The position numbers and the translations under genes are program-made. Under the pieces are notes generated by a model. The model did no database searches and was not told where the DNA came from. It saw only the letters and a program-made list of their open reading frames with translations. Positions 44,565-52,663 of a stretch of 64,000 bases of DNA are shown one piece after another. Position 1 is the first letter of the stretch. Every line of letters starts with the position of its first letter. The stretch is taken from assembly GCF_042666875.1 (NCBI RefSeq), contig NZ_JBHTCX010000012.1, positions 496,001 through 560,000 on the forward strand, given 5' to 3'. Source of the stretch: Brachybacterium sp042666875 (GTDB lineage: Bacteria > Actinomycetota > Actinomycetes > Actinomycetales > Dermabacteraceae).

Positions 44565-45536
44565 ATGACCACCGAACCTCCGCCGCTCCTGGCCGACGGC
44601 GCCCAGCTCGAGAAGGTCGCCACCGGGGCGATCTGGGCGGAAGGGCCCGTCTGGGTCCCGCTGCGCCGCGCCCTGCGCTTCAGCGACATCCCGAACAACC
44701 GGATCCTGGAGTACTCGGAGACCACCGGCGAGCTGAGCGTCTTCGCCGAGGGTGTCGAGTTCACCAACGGCCGCACTCTGGACCTCGAGGGATACGTCAT
44801 CGAATGCTCCCACGGTCGCCGTGCCGTCCAGCGCGACACTGCCGTCGGCCCCGGCGACGAGCACCGGCCGGTCACCGTCGCCGACCGCTTCGGGGAGGTC
44901 CGCCTGAACTCCCCGAACGACGTGGTCGTCAGCTCCGACGGGGCGATCTGGTTCACCGATCCCTCCTACGGCATCAAACGAGAGGTCGAGGGGCATCCCG
45001 GCGAGGAGGAGTACGGCGACCGGTACGTGTTCCGGCTCGACCCCGGCACCGGAGCCCTCACACCCGTGGTGATCGACGTGGAGGCCCCCAACGGTCTCGC
45101 CTTCTCCCCCGACGAGAGCCTGCTGTACGTCGCGGACTCCTCCCGCTCCCCCGCCGATCAGGAGAACCCGAACCCGCGGCGGCCCCGCGGGCACGCGATC
45201 CACGTCTATGACGTCGTCGAGGGCCGGCACGCCAAGAACGGTCGGATCCTCACCGAGGTCTCCCCCGGCCTGCCCGACGGCATCCGGGTGGATGTCGAGG
45301 GCCGGATCTGGAGCTCGAGCGGGTCCGGCGTGCAGGTGTTCACGCCGGCGGGTGAGCGCCTGCTGGATCTGCCCGTGCCGGAGAAGGTCGCCAACCTGTG
45401 CTTCGGCGGGGACGACGGGCGGACCCTGTACATCGTCGCCACCACCAGCCTCTACCGGGTACGCACCTCCACGGTGGATGCCGCCGGGGCAGCCCGCGGG
45501 CGCCGATCGGACGTCAGCCCTCCCCCCACCACCTGA
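44565..45536 (+). CDS. SMP-30/gluconolactonase-family hydrolase
   Basis: This is a 323-residue six-bladed beta-propeller. Metal-site residues are visible: WAEGPVW with Glu26, RLNSPNDVVV with Asn, APNGLAFSPDES with Asn, and GLPDGIRVDVEGRIW with Asp. It starts after GAGGAGATCC. The likely reaction is hydrolysis of a sugar lactone to the acid, consistent with the MFS transporter upstream. Its last 23 bases overlap the end of the convergent gene at 45514. Confidence 0.85.
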   Translation: MTTEPPPLLADGAQLEKVATGAIWAEGPVWVPLRRALRFSDIPNNRILEYSETTGELSVFAEGVEFTNGRTLDLEGYVIECSHGRRAVQRDTAVGPGDEHRPVTVADRFGEVRLNSPNDVVVSSDGAIWFTDPSYGIKREVEGHPGEEEYGDRYVFRLDPGTGALTPVVIDVEAPNGLAFSPDESLLYVADSSRSPADQENPNPRRPRGHAIHVYDVVEGRHAKNGRILTEVSPGLPDGIRVDVEGRIWSSSGSGVQVFTPAGERLLDLPVPEKVANLCFGGDDGRTLYIVATTSLYRVRTSTVDAAGAARGRRSDVSPPPTT

Positions 45537-46473
45537 GGACCCGCAGAGCCTGCAGCGTCACCCATGGAGACGGCTCGCCGTCAGGCACATCGATCTCGAA
45601 CCACACGTGGCCCGGCAGCACCATCTGCTGCAGCCAGGTGCCGTCGGGCTGCTGGGCCTCGCGGACCATGGAGACCGCCTCGGCCATCCGCGGGTCGCGC
45701 ACGCCGGCGCGGCGGAAGTGCTCCAGCGCGCCGAGAGCGGTGTAGATGTGCCGCGTGGGGTAGAAGAACGTATCGACCCACGGGCCGACGAGCTCGCCGG
45801 TGCTCAGTCGCCGCGTGAGAGTGCGGGCGAGCAGGTACTCCTGCCCCGATGCCCGGGCCGCGCGAGTGGCCTCGGTCCCGCCGGTGGCCTGCTCGTGGAC
45901 CAGCAGCGCCCGCACGGCGTTCAGGGTCGAGTGGAAGCTGGAGCGCACCGACCCGTTGGCCCATTCGCAGTTCCAGCCCCCGTCGGGCAGGCGGTGCTCG
46001 ACGAACCAGGTCGCGAGGTGCTCGACGTCGACTCCGAGCCAGAGCCCGTTGGCCAGCGTCATCGCGTTGATGCAGCAATCGACCTCACCGCCCCAGTACG
46101 GGAGCGTCCGGTCGTACTCCCAGTGGGAGTTCCGGGCCAGGAGCTCAGGTGTGCCGCGATCGATGAGCGGGGCGGGGTCCATGCCCCATTCGCGCAAGGT
46201 GGTCAGCGTCCAGGTGGTCGCCGTCCAGGGCTGGCCGGGCAGATTCCGGTTGGCCGGATCGTCGAAGAACCCCGCCGGGAAGAAGGCACCACCGGCCCAT
46301 TGCCCGTCAGGATCCTGGCGGTCCAACAGCGCGGCGCCGAAGCCCTCTCGCGGGATGCGGGCGCGGGTGGCTTCCCACTGCTCGGCCGGGAGATCGAGCA
46401 GGTCGCGCTCGACCTGCCAGCGCAGCGCGGGGTCGGAGTCCAGCAGCCAGGCGATCACGTCGGTGGGTGACAT
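45514..46473 (-). CDS. Squalene-cyclase/prenyltransferase-like alpha-alpha barrel protein
   Basis: This is a 319-residue protein with repeated Gln-Trp-type motifs (DRQDPDGQWAGG, LPDGGWNCEWANGS, QQPDGTWLQQM), as in terpenoid-cyclase/protein-prenyltransferase alpha-alpha barrels. It has no DxDD or DCTAE motif and is half the length of true squalene-hopene cyclase, so it is unlikely to be a terpene cyclase. I chose the ATG at 46473. The gene converges with the lactonase. Actinobacterial homologues are usually left as hypothetical. Confidence 0.7.
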   Translation of the reverse strand: MSPTDVIAWLLDSDPALRWQVERDLLDLPAEQWEATRARIPREGFGAALLDRQDPDGQWAGGAFFPAGFFDDPANRNLPGQPWTATTWTLTTLREWGMDPAPLIDRGTPELLARNSHWEYDRTLPYWGGEVDCCINAMTLANGLWLGVDVEHLATWFVEHRLPDGGWNCEWANGSVRSSFHSTLNAVRALLVHEQATGGTEATRAARASGQEYLLARTLTRRLSTGELVGPWVDTFFYPTRHIYTALGALEHFRRAGVRDPRMAEAVSMVREAQQPDGTWLQQMVLPGHVWFEIDVPDGEPSPWVTLQALRVLRWWGEG

Positions 46474-46552
46474 GGACCCACTCTGCCACTGCGGGCCCGC
46501 GCTGTCGCTGACCGCGACGTCGTACACCGCGACCCCGGGGCATCGCCGGCGG

Positions 46553-47128
46553 TCACCAGCCCGGGGGCGGCCAGGGCTGCCCTTCGGCCAGAGCATTCAG
46601 CTCGTACGCTCCCTTGCCGTCGATCGATTCGCGCAGGATGTCCGCGTGGCCGGCATGGCGCGCGCCCTCCTCGATCGCGTGCAGGGCGCACCAGCGCACC
46701 GTCCAGTTCTCGCAGCCCACGAACCACGGACGATCCGGGACCGGTACGGACGTCTCGAGATCCGCGGCGCGGATCGCCTCGGCGAGCCGGCTCGCCACGG
46801 CATCGAGCTCGGCGCTGAGCGATTCGGCGGTGTCGCCTTCCCGCACGGCCGACGGATCGATGGTGCCCTCGGCGTAGGCCTGCGCGGGCTCGCGCTCGGG
46901 TTCGGAGGCATTGCCCGGAGCGGCGAGGATTCCGGCGGTGACGTTCTCGACCATGAGGATCGCGTGCCGGGCGAGAGCTCCCAGGCTCATCGCCGACGCG
47001 CTCGGTGTGGCGGTCAGCTGGTCCCTGTTCAGCCCGTGCAGGGCCGTGGCGAGCTGGCGGTACTGCTGGAGGGCGAAGGTGGCCAGGCCGTCGTGCTCCG
47101 TGGTGATATCGGCGGTGAGGAAAGGCAT
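46553..47128 (-). CDS. DinB-fold DUF664 protein
   Basis: This is a 191-residue four-helix protein of the DinB/mycothiol-dependent enzyme group. The three metal ligands are suggested by LGALARHAILMVENV (about 49-63), WFVGCENWTVRWCALHAIEEGARHAGHADILRE-type helices near 140-165, and the terminal ESIDGKGAY. The ATG follows CAGGAG. Such proteins can be mycothiol S-transferases. The neighbouring DoxX gene is in the same direction but separated by 186 bases. Confidence 0.78.
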   Translation of the reverse strand: MPFLTADITTEHDGLATFALQQYRQLATALHGLNRDQLTATPSASAMSLGALARHAILMVENVTAGILAAPGNASEPEREPAQAYAEGTIDPSAVREGDTAESLSAELDAVASRLAEAIRAADLETSVPVPDRPWFVGCENWTVRWCALHAIEEGARHAGHADILRESIDGKGAYELNALAEGQPWPPPGW

Positions 47129-47199
47129 CCGAGGCTCCTGGGGGCTGAGGCGGGGCGAGACGGCCGTCCGGCCGCTCAGGGTCCACTGTCGCGGAGCGT

Positions 47200-47218
47200 G
47201 CGGACAGAAACTGTCCGC
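47200..47218. promoter_or_regulatory. Perfect 19-base palindrome upstream of the DinB gene
   Basis: GCGGACAGAAACTGTCCGC has 8-base arms around AAA and lies 72 bases before the DinB-type start and beyond the DoxX stop. The symmetric form suggests a TetR- or MarR-type operator. No such regulator gene is present in this window. Confidence 0.45.
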
Positions 47219-47314
47219 AGAAGCGGCGGTTCCCTCCGCAGACGCGCCGCTTCCCTCTGCGGCGACGCCGCTTCGGTCCGACGGGACGCGATGACGCCGT
47301 GACCCGGGTGCCTC

Positions 47315-47689
47315 TCAGAGCTGGTACGGGCCGAAACGGGACCACGCCACGACGACCGACAGGACCGCCAGCACCACCGAGGGCAGCGTGGCCATCACGC
47401 CGTCGCCGCGCCGGGTGTGGACGAGGGCGGCGAAGACCATGGTGATCGCGAGCCCGGCGGCGGCGAAGGGGACGAGCACCGTGGCGATACCGGTCAGCCC
47501 GGGCACGACCAGGCCGATCGCACCGAGGATCTCGAGCACGCCGATCCCCAGGACCACGGAGTGGGGGAAATCCTCGGCATAGGGCGTGCGCTCGATCTGC
47601 TGTTCGCGAGAGGTGAGGAGCTTCGCGGCACCGGAACCGATGAAGACGGCGGCCAGGACGAAGGACAGGATCCACAGGAACACGTTCAT
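47315..47689 (-). CDS. DoxX-family membrane protein
   Basis: This is a 124-residue protein with four membrane helices, starting MNVFLWILSFVLAAVFIGSG, then KLL and TPYAEDFPHSVVLGIGVLEILGAIGLVVP, a typical DoxX layout. The ATG follows GAGGAGACG. Family members take part in thiosulfate or redox-linked membrane functions in some species, but the role here is unknown. Confidence 0.8.
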   Translation of the reverse strand: MNVFLWILSFVLAAVFIGSGAAKLLTSREQQIERTPYAEDFPHSVVLGIGVLEILGAIGLVVPGLTGIATVLVPFAAAGLAITMVFAALVHTRRGDGVMATLPSVVLAVLSVVVAWSRFGPYQL

Positions 47690-47793
47690 GGTGCGTCTCC
47701 TCGTGACGTCGGTCCGGCACCGATGGCACCGATGCCGGGTGGACGATTATCCGCCTCCTGGCCTCCTCTGTCACCGATTCCGCATTCTCGTCC

Positions 47794-48777
47794 CTACTGA
47801 GCGAGGTCGCCGGCCCGTGCCGGAACCGGGCTGGGCTCCGGCGCGGTCACCGGTTCCTGCACACCGGTCGAGCCGGCGGTGACCGCGCTCTCGGCAGTCG
47901 CATGGGACTCGCCCAGCAGCTCCAGCAGCATCCCGGCAGGCAGGTCCGCCCGGTCCTGGCGCGGGCTGATGGCGCTGACGGTCCAGTCCGCGACCGAGGC
48001 ACCGTGCAGCGAGTGCCGGATCAGCTCGGCTGCCTGCGGCTTCGCCGCCACATGCTGCGGCACGATGGCGATGCCCAGACCGCGGCGCACCAGATCGAGC
48101 AGGGTGTGCACGTCATTGACGCTGCAGCGCACGCGGCGAGTGACGCCGTGGGCTGCGAACGCCTCATCGTTCAGGGTGCGCACTCCCCAGGAGGAGCCGA
48201 AGTCGACGAAGTCCTGGCCCTCCAGCTGTTCCCAGGTGGGATCCGTATGCGCCAGCGGATGCGCGGGCGAGGTCAGCAGCACGACGGGCTCGTGGCCCAG
48301 GGGCACATGGCGCACGGAGGCCAGATGCCGGGTGGTGGCCACGAAGGCGACGTCGAGCCCGCCGGCGCGGACGGATTCGACCAGCTCATGCGAACCGGAC
48401 TGGACGAACTCGGTCTCCACGAGCGGGTAGCGGCGGTGGAATCGCTCCAGCAGTCCGGCGACATCGACCAGCCCGAGGCATTGCTCTGCGCCGACGCGCA
48501 GCGACCCGGTCACCGTGCGGCTGACCCGCACCACGGCGTCGCGGGCCTGCGCCGCCTCATCGAGCATCGCCCGGGCATGCGGCAGCAGTGCCAGCCCGGC
48601 GGCGGTGGGTTCGACCCGACGCGTGGTGCGTCGGAACAGGGACGTGCCGAGCTCGTCCTCGAGGCTGCGGATCGCCGAGGACAGCCCGGATTGGGAGATG
48701 CCCGCCAGATCCGCGGCGCGGGTGAAGTGCCGCTCCTCGGCGAGGGCGAGCACGTACTCCATCTGACGAAACTCCAT
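47794..48777 (-). CDS. LysR-family transcriptional regulator
   Basis: This is a 327-residue LysR protein. The helix-turn-helix covers 15-45 (HFTRAADLAGISQSGLSSAIRSLEDELG) and a two-lobed effector domain begins near 90. A 35-residue Pro/Ala-rich tail is extra. It is divergent from the aldo/keto reductase at 48853, with a 75-base shared gap. That is the usual layout for control of the neighbour and for autoregulation. Confidence 0.9.
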   Translation of the reverse strand: MEFRQMEYVLALAEERHFTRAADLAGISQSGLSSAIRSLEDELGTSLFRRTTRRVEPTAAGLALLPHARAMLDEAAQARDAVVRVSRTVTGSLRVGAEQCLGLVDVAGLLERFHRRYPLVETEFVQSGSHELVESVRAGGLDVAFVATTRHLASVRHVPLGHEPVVLLTSPAHPLAHTDPTWEQLEGQDFVDFGSSWGVRTLNDEAFAAHGVTRRVRCSVNDVHTLLDLVRRGLGIAIVPQHVAAKPQAAELIRHSLHGASVADWTVSAISPRQDRADLPAGMLLELLGESHATAESAVTAGSTGVQEPVTAPEPSPVPARAGDLAQ

Positions 48778-48852
48778 TGACCGCTCCTGCTTCTCAATAC
48801 CATCTGCGCAAGCTGTTGGACGCGTAGATTACGGGTCCTTACGCTGAGCCTC

Positions 48853-49692
48853 ATGACTACTGTTCCCACCATCACCCTGAACTCCGGTCACGCCATCCCC
48901 CAGCTGGGGTTCGGTGTCTTCCTGGTCCCGCCGGCCGAGGCCGAGGAGGCCGTGAGCACTTCTCTCGAGGTCGGATACCGCCACATCGACACCGCCGCCA
49001 TCTACGGCAATGAGGAAGGCGTCGGCGCCGCGATCGCCAAGAGCGGCATCCCGCGCGACGAGCTGTTCGTCACCACCAAGCTGTGGAACGACCGTCAGGC
49101 CGGCGAGGCCCCGCACGACGCGATCCGCGAGAGCCTCGAGAAGCTCGGACTCGACTACGTCGATCTCTACCTCACCCACTGGCCCACCCCGGAGAAGGAC
49201 ACCTACTCCAACGCGTGGCAGAAGCTCATCGAGATCCGCGACGCGGGCCTGGCCCGTTCGATCGGCGTGTCCAATCATCTGCCCGAGCACCTCGATCGCC
49301 TCGTCAAGGACACCGGCGAGGTCCCCGCGGTCGACCAGATCGAGCTCCACCCCGCCCTCCAGCAGCGTGACGTGCTCGAGTGGGGCGCGGCCAACGGGAT
49401 GCACATCGAGTCCTGGGGCCCGCTCGGCCAGGGCAAGTACCCGCTGTTCGAGAACCCCGCCGTGGTCGCAGCCGCCGAGGCGCACGGCGTCACCCCGGCG
49501 CAGGCCGTCATCCGCTGGCATCTCGATCGCGGCTTCATCGTGTTCCCGAAGTCCACGCACCGCGAGCGCATGGAGCAGAACTTCGACGTGTTCGGCTTCG
49601 AGCTGACGGCCGACGAGATCGCCGCGATCGACGCCCTCGACGCCGGTGACGGCTCGGGCCGCGTGGGCGCCCACCCGCTCGAGCTCAACTGA
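48853..49692 (+). CDS. Aldo/keto reductase (2,5-diketo-D-gluconate reductase-like)
   Basis: This is a 279-residue AKR5-type reductase with the complete tetrad Asp46, Tyr51 (HIDTAAIYGN), Lys76 (VTTKLW) and His109 (YLTHWP). The cofactor-binding end FPKSTHRERMEQNFDVF favours NADPH. It probably reduces a small aldehyde or ketone and is the likely target of the divergent LysR regulator. Two hairpins follow its stop. Confidence 0.9.
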   Translation: MTTVPTITLNSGHAIPQLGFGVFLVPPAEAEEAVSTSLEVGYRHIDTAAIYGNEEGVGAAIAKSGIPRDELFVTTKLWNDRQAGEAPHDAIRESLEKLGLDYVDLYLTHWPTPEKDTYSNAWQKLIEIRDAGLARSIGVSNHLPEHLDRLVKDTGEVPAVDQIELHPALQQRDVLEWGAANGMHIESWGPLGQGKYPLFENPAVVAAAEAHGVTPAQAVIRWHLDRGFIVFPKSTHRERMEQNFDVFGFELTADEIAAIDALDAGDGSGRVGAHPLELN

Positions 49693-49709
49693 TCCCCGAT
49701 CCGGTGCGC

Positions 49710-49745
49710 GGGAGCACCGCTGCGGTTCCGCGCCGCGGTGCTCCC
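49710..49745. terminator. Hairpin terminator after the aldo/keto reductase
   Basis: GGGAGCACCGC (49710-49720) pairs perfectly with GCGGTGCTCCC (49735-49745) across 14 bases. It stands between convergent genes and starts 17 bases past the reductase stop. Confidence 0.7.
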
Positions 49746-49755
49746 TGATCGCCTC

Positions 49756-49788
49756 GCAGGCCCGGTCCGCTCAGCGGGCCGGGCCTGC
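49756..49788. terminator. Second hairpin terminator facing the nir operon
   Basis: GCAGGCCCGG (49756-49765) pairs with CCGGGCCTGC (49779-49788), with a further inner CGCT/AGCG stem. It can terminate the leftward nir-siroheme transcript about 40 bases after its last gene. Together with the hairpin at 49710 it insulates two convergent units. Confidence 0.68.
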
Positions 49789-49828
49789 GGCCGTCCGGAC
49801 AGATACTGCCGGCCACCGCACACGTCTC

Positions 49829-50560
49829 TCAGGCGCCGATGGCCGAGGTCGCCGGCTCCGGGTGGCGGAGGGCTGCGGCCGCGGCGCGGTACCGCTGAGC
49901 GATCACGGAGATCACCGCGGGATCCGTGCCCAGGGGCGCGCTGACCTGGTCGGCCCCGGCTGCGAGTACGAGGTTCGCGAAGTGGCCCGGGGCCAGCACG
50001 TAGCTGGCGGCGATGACGCGGTCCGCCCCGCCCTCGCGGGCGGCGGCGACCGCGCGGGGGATGCGGGGCTTCGCCCCGGCGCCGTAGCCGATGCTCACCG
50101 GAGCGGGCAGCTCCTCGGCCAGCAGGTCGCGCATGTGCTCGACGTCCAGCACCGCCTCGGGATCGCTCGACCCCGCTGCGGCGAGGACGATGTGGTCGCC
50201 GGGACGCCGGCCCGCGTCGCCACCCGGGAGCTCTCCCAGGCGGCGGAGCAGGGCCTGGGCCAGCAGCTCGTGCGGCCCCATCGTGCCGGCGGAGACGACA
50301 TGGGGGTACGGGGCGACGGCGCGGCCGATGTCGACCTTGGTGTGGTGGCCGGTGGACAGCAGCAGCGGGACGACCACGGCGGGGCCGTCGGCGGCGACGC
50401 GCGCCACGACGTCGTCGACCTCGGGCTGTTCCACGTCGACGAAGGCTGGTTCGATCCGCACCCCGGGAAGGGCCAGCGAGAGCAGGTCCAGGATCTCGGA
50501 GACGGTGGCGCGACCCTCGGCGAAGCGGGTGCCGTGCGAGCAGGCGATCAGCGCGGTCAT
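49829..50560 (-). CDS. Sirohydrochlorin chelatase-like protein (CbiX/SirB)
   Basis: This is a 243-residue CbiX-like chelatase with two similar halves. Metal-binding His residues appear in IACSHGTR (His9) and LLLSTGHHTKVDI. The last step of siroheme synthesis, insertion of Fe(II) into sirohydrochlorin, fits its place at the end of the nir operon. The gene is joined to hemD by a four-base overlap. Confidence 0.85.
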   Translation of the reverse strand: MTALIACSHGTRFAEGRATVSEILDLLSLALPGVRIEPAFVDVEQPEVDDVVARVAADGPAVVVPLLLSTGHHTKVDIGRAVAPYPHVVSAGTMGPHELLAQALLRRLGELPGGDAGRRPGDHIVLAAAGSSDPEAVLDVEHMRDLLAEELPAPVSIGYGAGAKPRIPRAVAAAREGGADRVIAASYVLAPGHFANLVLAAGADQVSAPLGTDPAVISVIAQRYRAAAAALRHPEPATSAIGA

Positions 50561-51417
50561 CGGTCCCCCTCCCCGGCGGTCCCGGATCCGGTGTCGAAGT
50601 GCTGGACCACGCCGCGCACGAGAGAGCCCATGCGCCCGCGCTCCGCCATCAGCACCGGCAGGCCCCGTTCTCTGAGCGGCCCCGCGGTGACCGGGCCGAC
50701 GGCGGCGAAGGTCAGATGTCCCGCCGCGGCCTGCTCCGCGATGCCCGCCAGGGCGCCGGCGCGCTCGGCCTCCTCGAGCCAGCGGGAGGCCCCGGGGGCG
50801 GCGGTGAAGACCACGGCGTCGACCTCGCCCGCGCTCGCGGCGATCACGGAGCGGACCACGGCCTCCGGGTCCCGCGAGGGCCCCCAGCGGTACACCGTCA
50901 GGCTCACCACGTCCGCTCCGTGCCGATCCAGCAGCTCGTCCAGTCCGTCGGAGCCCGAGCCGTGGTGCTGGACGGCGACGCGCTTCCCGTGGAGGTCCTC
51001 CTCGAGCAGGCGTTCCCCGACCTCCGCGCTGACCTCGGAGGTGGCGGCCCAGCCGGTCGTCAGGCCCGCCTGCTGCACCGCTCCGCGTGCCTTCGGACCG
51101 CGGGCCAGGATCAGAGAGTCGCTCATCGCAGTGCGCAGGTCCTCCCCGAGACCGGCGGCGTCTGCGGCTTCGATCCAGCCGCGGAAGCCGACGCCGGTCA
51201 GGGCGACGGCTACCTGGGGCGGGCGGGCGATCAGTTCGCGGGTGCGCTCCAGCAGCGAGGCGTCGTCGATGTGCGGAATGGTCGACATCGCCGGGGCGAC
51301 ATCGACCGAGGCGCCGTGGCGCTCCAGGGCGGCGGCGAGCTCCTCCGAACGGCGATCCACAGCGATCACGATCCGGCGCCCCGTCAGGGCGTGGGAGAGC
51401 AGAGGGGCGGTGCTCAT
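50557..51417 (-). CDS. hemD: Uroporphyrinogen-III synthase-like protein
   Basis: This is a 286-residue HemD-fold protein with two alpha/beta lobes. Visible stretches are LTGVGFRGWIEAAD (72-85), ILARGPKARGAVQQAG and the C-terminal VFTAAPGASRW and FAAVGPVTAGPLRERG typical of the family. In this operon it probably provides extra uroporphyrinogen III for siroheme. In some actinobacteria such nir-linked HemD proteins have been regarded as possible regulators, so an enzymatic role is likely but not certain. Confidence 0.82.
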   Translation of the reverse strand: MSTAPLLSHALTGRRIVIAVDRRSEELAAALERHGASVDVAPAMSTIPHIDDASLLERTRELIARPPQVAVALTGVGFRGWIEAADAAGLGEDLRTAMSDSLILARGPKARGAVQQAGLTTGWAATSEVSAEVGERLLEEDLHGKRVAVQHHGSGSDGLDELLDRHGADVVSLTVYRWGPSRDPEAVVRSVIAASAGEVDAVVFTAAPGASRWLEEAERAGALAGIAEQAAAGHLTFAAVGPVTAGPLRERGLPVLMAERGRMGSLVRGVVQHFDTGSGTAGEGDR

Positions 51418-52199
51418 CGAACCGCCTGCGCAGGTGCGGAAGTCACTGCGGACTTTCCCTTCTCGTCGATCAGCGAATCCAGCAGGCCGTCCCGCGCCAC
51501 CTCTCCGATCACGATGACCGCGGGGCTCTGCACGTCCACGCTGCGGGCCAGCGCCACGATCTCACCGAGGGTGGAGCGGGTGGTGCGCTGCCGCGCGCAG
51601 TGGCCGTTCTCCACGATGGCGACGGGGCGGGCGGCGGGCACTCCGTGCTCCAGCGCGGCCCCGACCAGGCGGGGCAGGCCCGCCACGCCCATCAGGACCA
51701 TCGTGGTCACCGTGTCGTCGGCCAGCGCCGCCAGCGTGGAGGCGCTGGGCGGGCCGTGGCCGGTGACCACGTGGACCGTGGCGGCCGTCCCACGGTGGGT
51801 CGCGGGGATGCCGGCGGCCTGAGGGACCGCGATCGCGCTGCTGATGCCGGGGACGATGTCGACCGGGACACCGGCGGCGGAACAGGCGGCGTACTCCTCG
51901 CCGCCCCGGCCGAAGACGAACGGGTCGCCGCCCTTGAGTCGCACCACCCGTCGGCCCTCGCGGGCGTGCTCGATCAGCAGGGCGTTGATCTCGTCCTGCG
52001 GGACGGGATGAGCGCCCGGCTGCTTGCCGACGTCGATGATGTCGGCGCACCAGCTGATCTCGGCGATGGCCCCGATATCGGGGCCGAGTCGGTCGGCGAT
52101 GACGACGTCCGACTCCTGCAGCAGGCGGTGGGCCCGGACCGTCATCAGATCGACCGGTCCCGGCCCGCCGCCCACCAGCCAGACGTGCCCGGGGCTCAT
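51414..52199 (-). CDS. cobA: Uroporphyrinogen-III C-methyltransferase
   Basis: This is a 261-residue SUMT that converts uroporphyrinogen III to precorrin-2 with two S-adenosylmethionine. Characteristic motifs are VGGGPGPVDLMTVRA near 9-23, the SUMT signature RLKGGDPFVFGRGGEE near 90-105 and PGISSAIAVPQAAGIPATHR. There is no fused CysG-type dehydrogenase/ferrochelatase domain. Overlaps with nirD and hemD show tight coupling. Confidence 0.92.
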   Translation of the reverse strand: MSPGHVWLVGGGPGPVDLMTVRAHRLLQESDVVIADRLGPDIGAIAEISWCADIIDVGKQPGAHPVPQDEINALLIEHAREGRRVVRLKGGDPFVFGRGGEEYAACSAAGVPVDIVPGISSAIAVPQAAGIPATHRGTAATVHVVTGHGPPSASTLAALADDTVTTMVLMGVAGLPRLVGAALEHGVPAARPVAIVENGHCARQRTTRSTLGEIVALARSVDVQSPAVIVIGEVARDGLLDSLIDEKGKSAVTSAPAQAVR

Positions 52200-52663
52200 G
52201 AGGACTGTTCCCAGAGCAGGTAGACGTCGCCGTCGCGCACCTCGGCGGGCCAGGTGCGCAGCTCGGCAGGGTCCTTGCCCTGCGTGTCGAGGCAGGCACC
52301 CGTGTCCAGGTCGAAGACCTGCTTGAACATCGGGGAGGCGACGGTGGGCGTCTGCCCGCGGGAGCCGACGATGCCACGGGACATCACGTAGGCGCTGCTG
52401 TACGGATCGCGGTTGCAGACGGCACGGACGGTGCCGTCCGACAGCAGGAACAGTGCCACCTGGGTGGTCCCCAGGAGCGCCGCGCGGCCCCGCTCCACCT
52501 CGAGGTCGCTAACGGCGCAGATGCGCAGCCACCCCGACTCCCCCGGCGCGGCGGGTGCCGGCGCGGAGTGTGCCGAGGCACCGCGCGTACCGGTGGTTCC
52601 CGGCGTCTCGGCCGTCCCGGGCTGCCCGGGCGTCGTCGCGGGGTCCAGGGTCTGTGCGGTCAT
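52196..52663 (-). CDS. nirD: Nitrite reductase small subunit NirD
   Basis: This is a 155-residue protein with a disordered Pro/Ala/Thr-rich leader of about 40 residues and a Rieske-like fold that lacks the cluster ligands, as in other NirD proteins (AVCNRDPYSSAYVMSRG, then VASPMFKQVFDLDTGACLD). It assists NirB in NADH-dependent reduction of nitrite to ammonium. The ATG overlaps the nirB stop. Confidence 0.92.
   Translation of the reverse strand: MTAQTLDPATTPGQPGTAETPGTTGTRGASAHSAPAPAAPGESGWLRICAVSDLEVERGRAALLGTTQVALFLLSDGTVRAVCNRDPYSSAYVMSRGIVGSRGQTPTVASPMFKQVFDLDTGACLDTQGKDPAELRTWPAEVRDGDVYLLWEQSS

Noticed and set aside
45514..46473. Considered as squalene-hopene cyclase or terpene synthase
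   Set aside because: It is about half the required length, lacks DxDD/DCTAE motifs and has no isoprenoid genes around it.
49646..51517. A 623-codon plus-strand frame opposite the chelatase and hemD genes
   Set aside because: Ser/Arg/Pro-rich shadow composition, and it runs through two terminator hairpins and coupled minus-strand genes.
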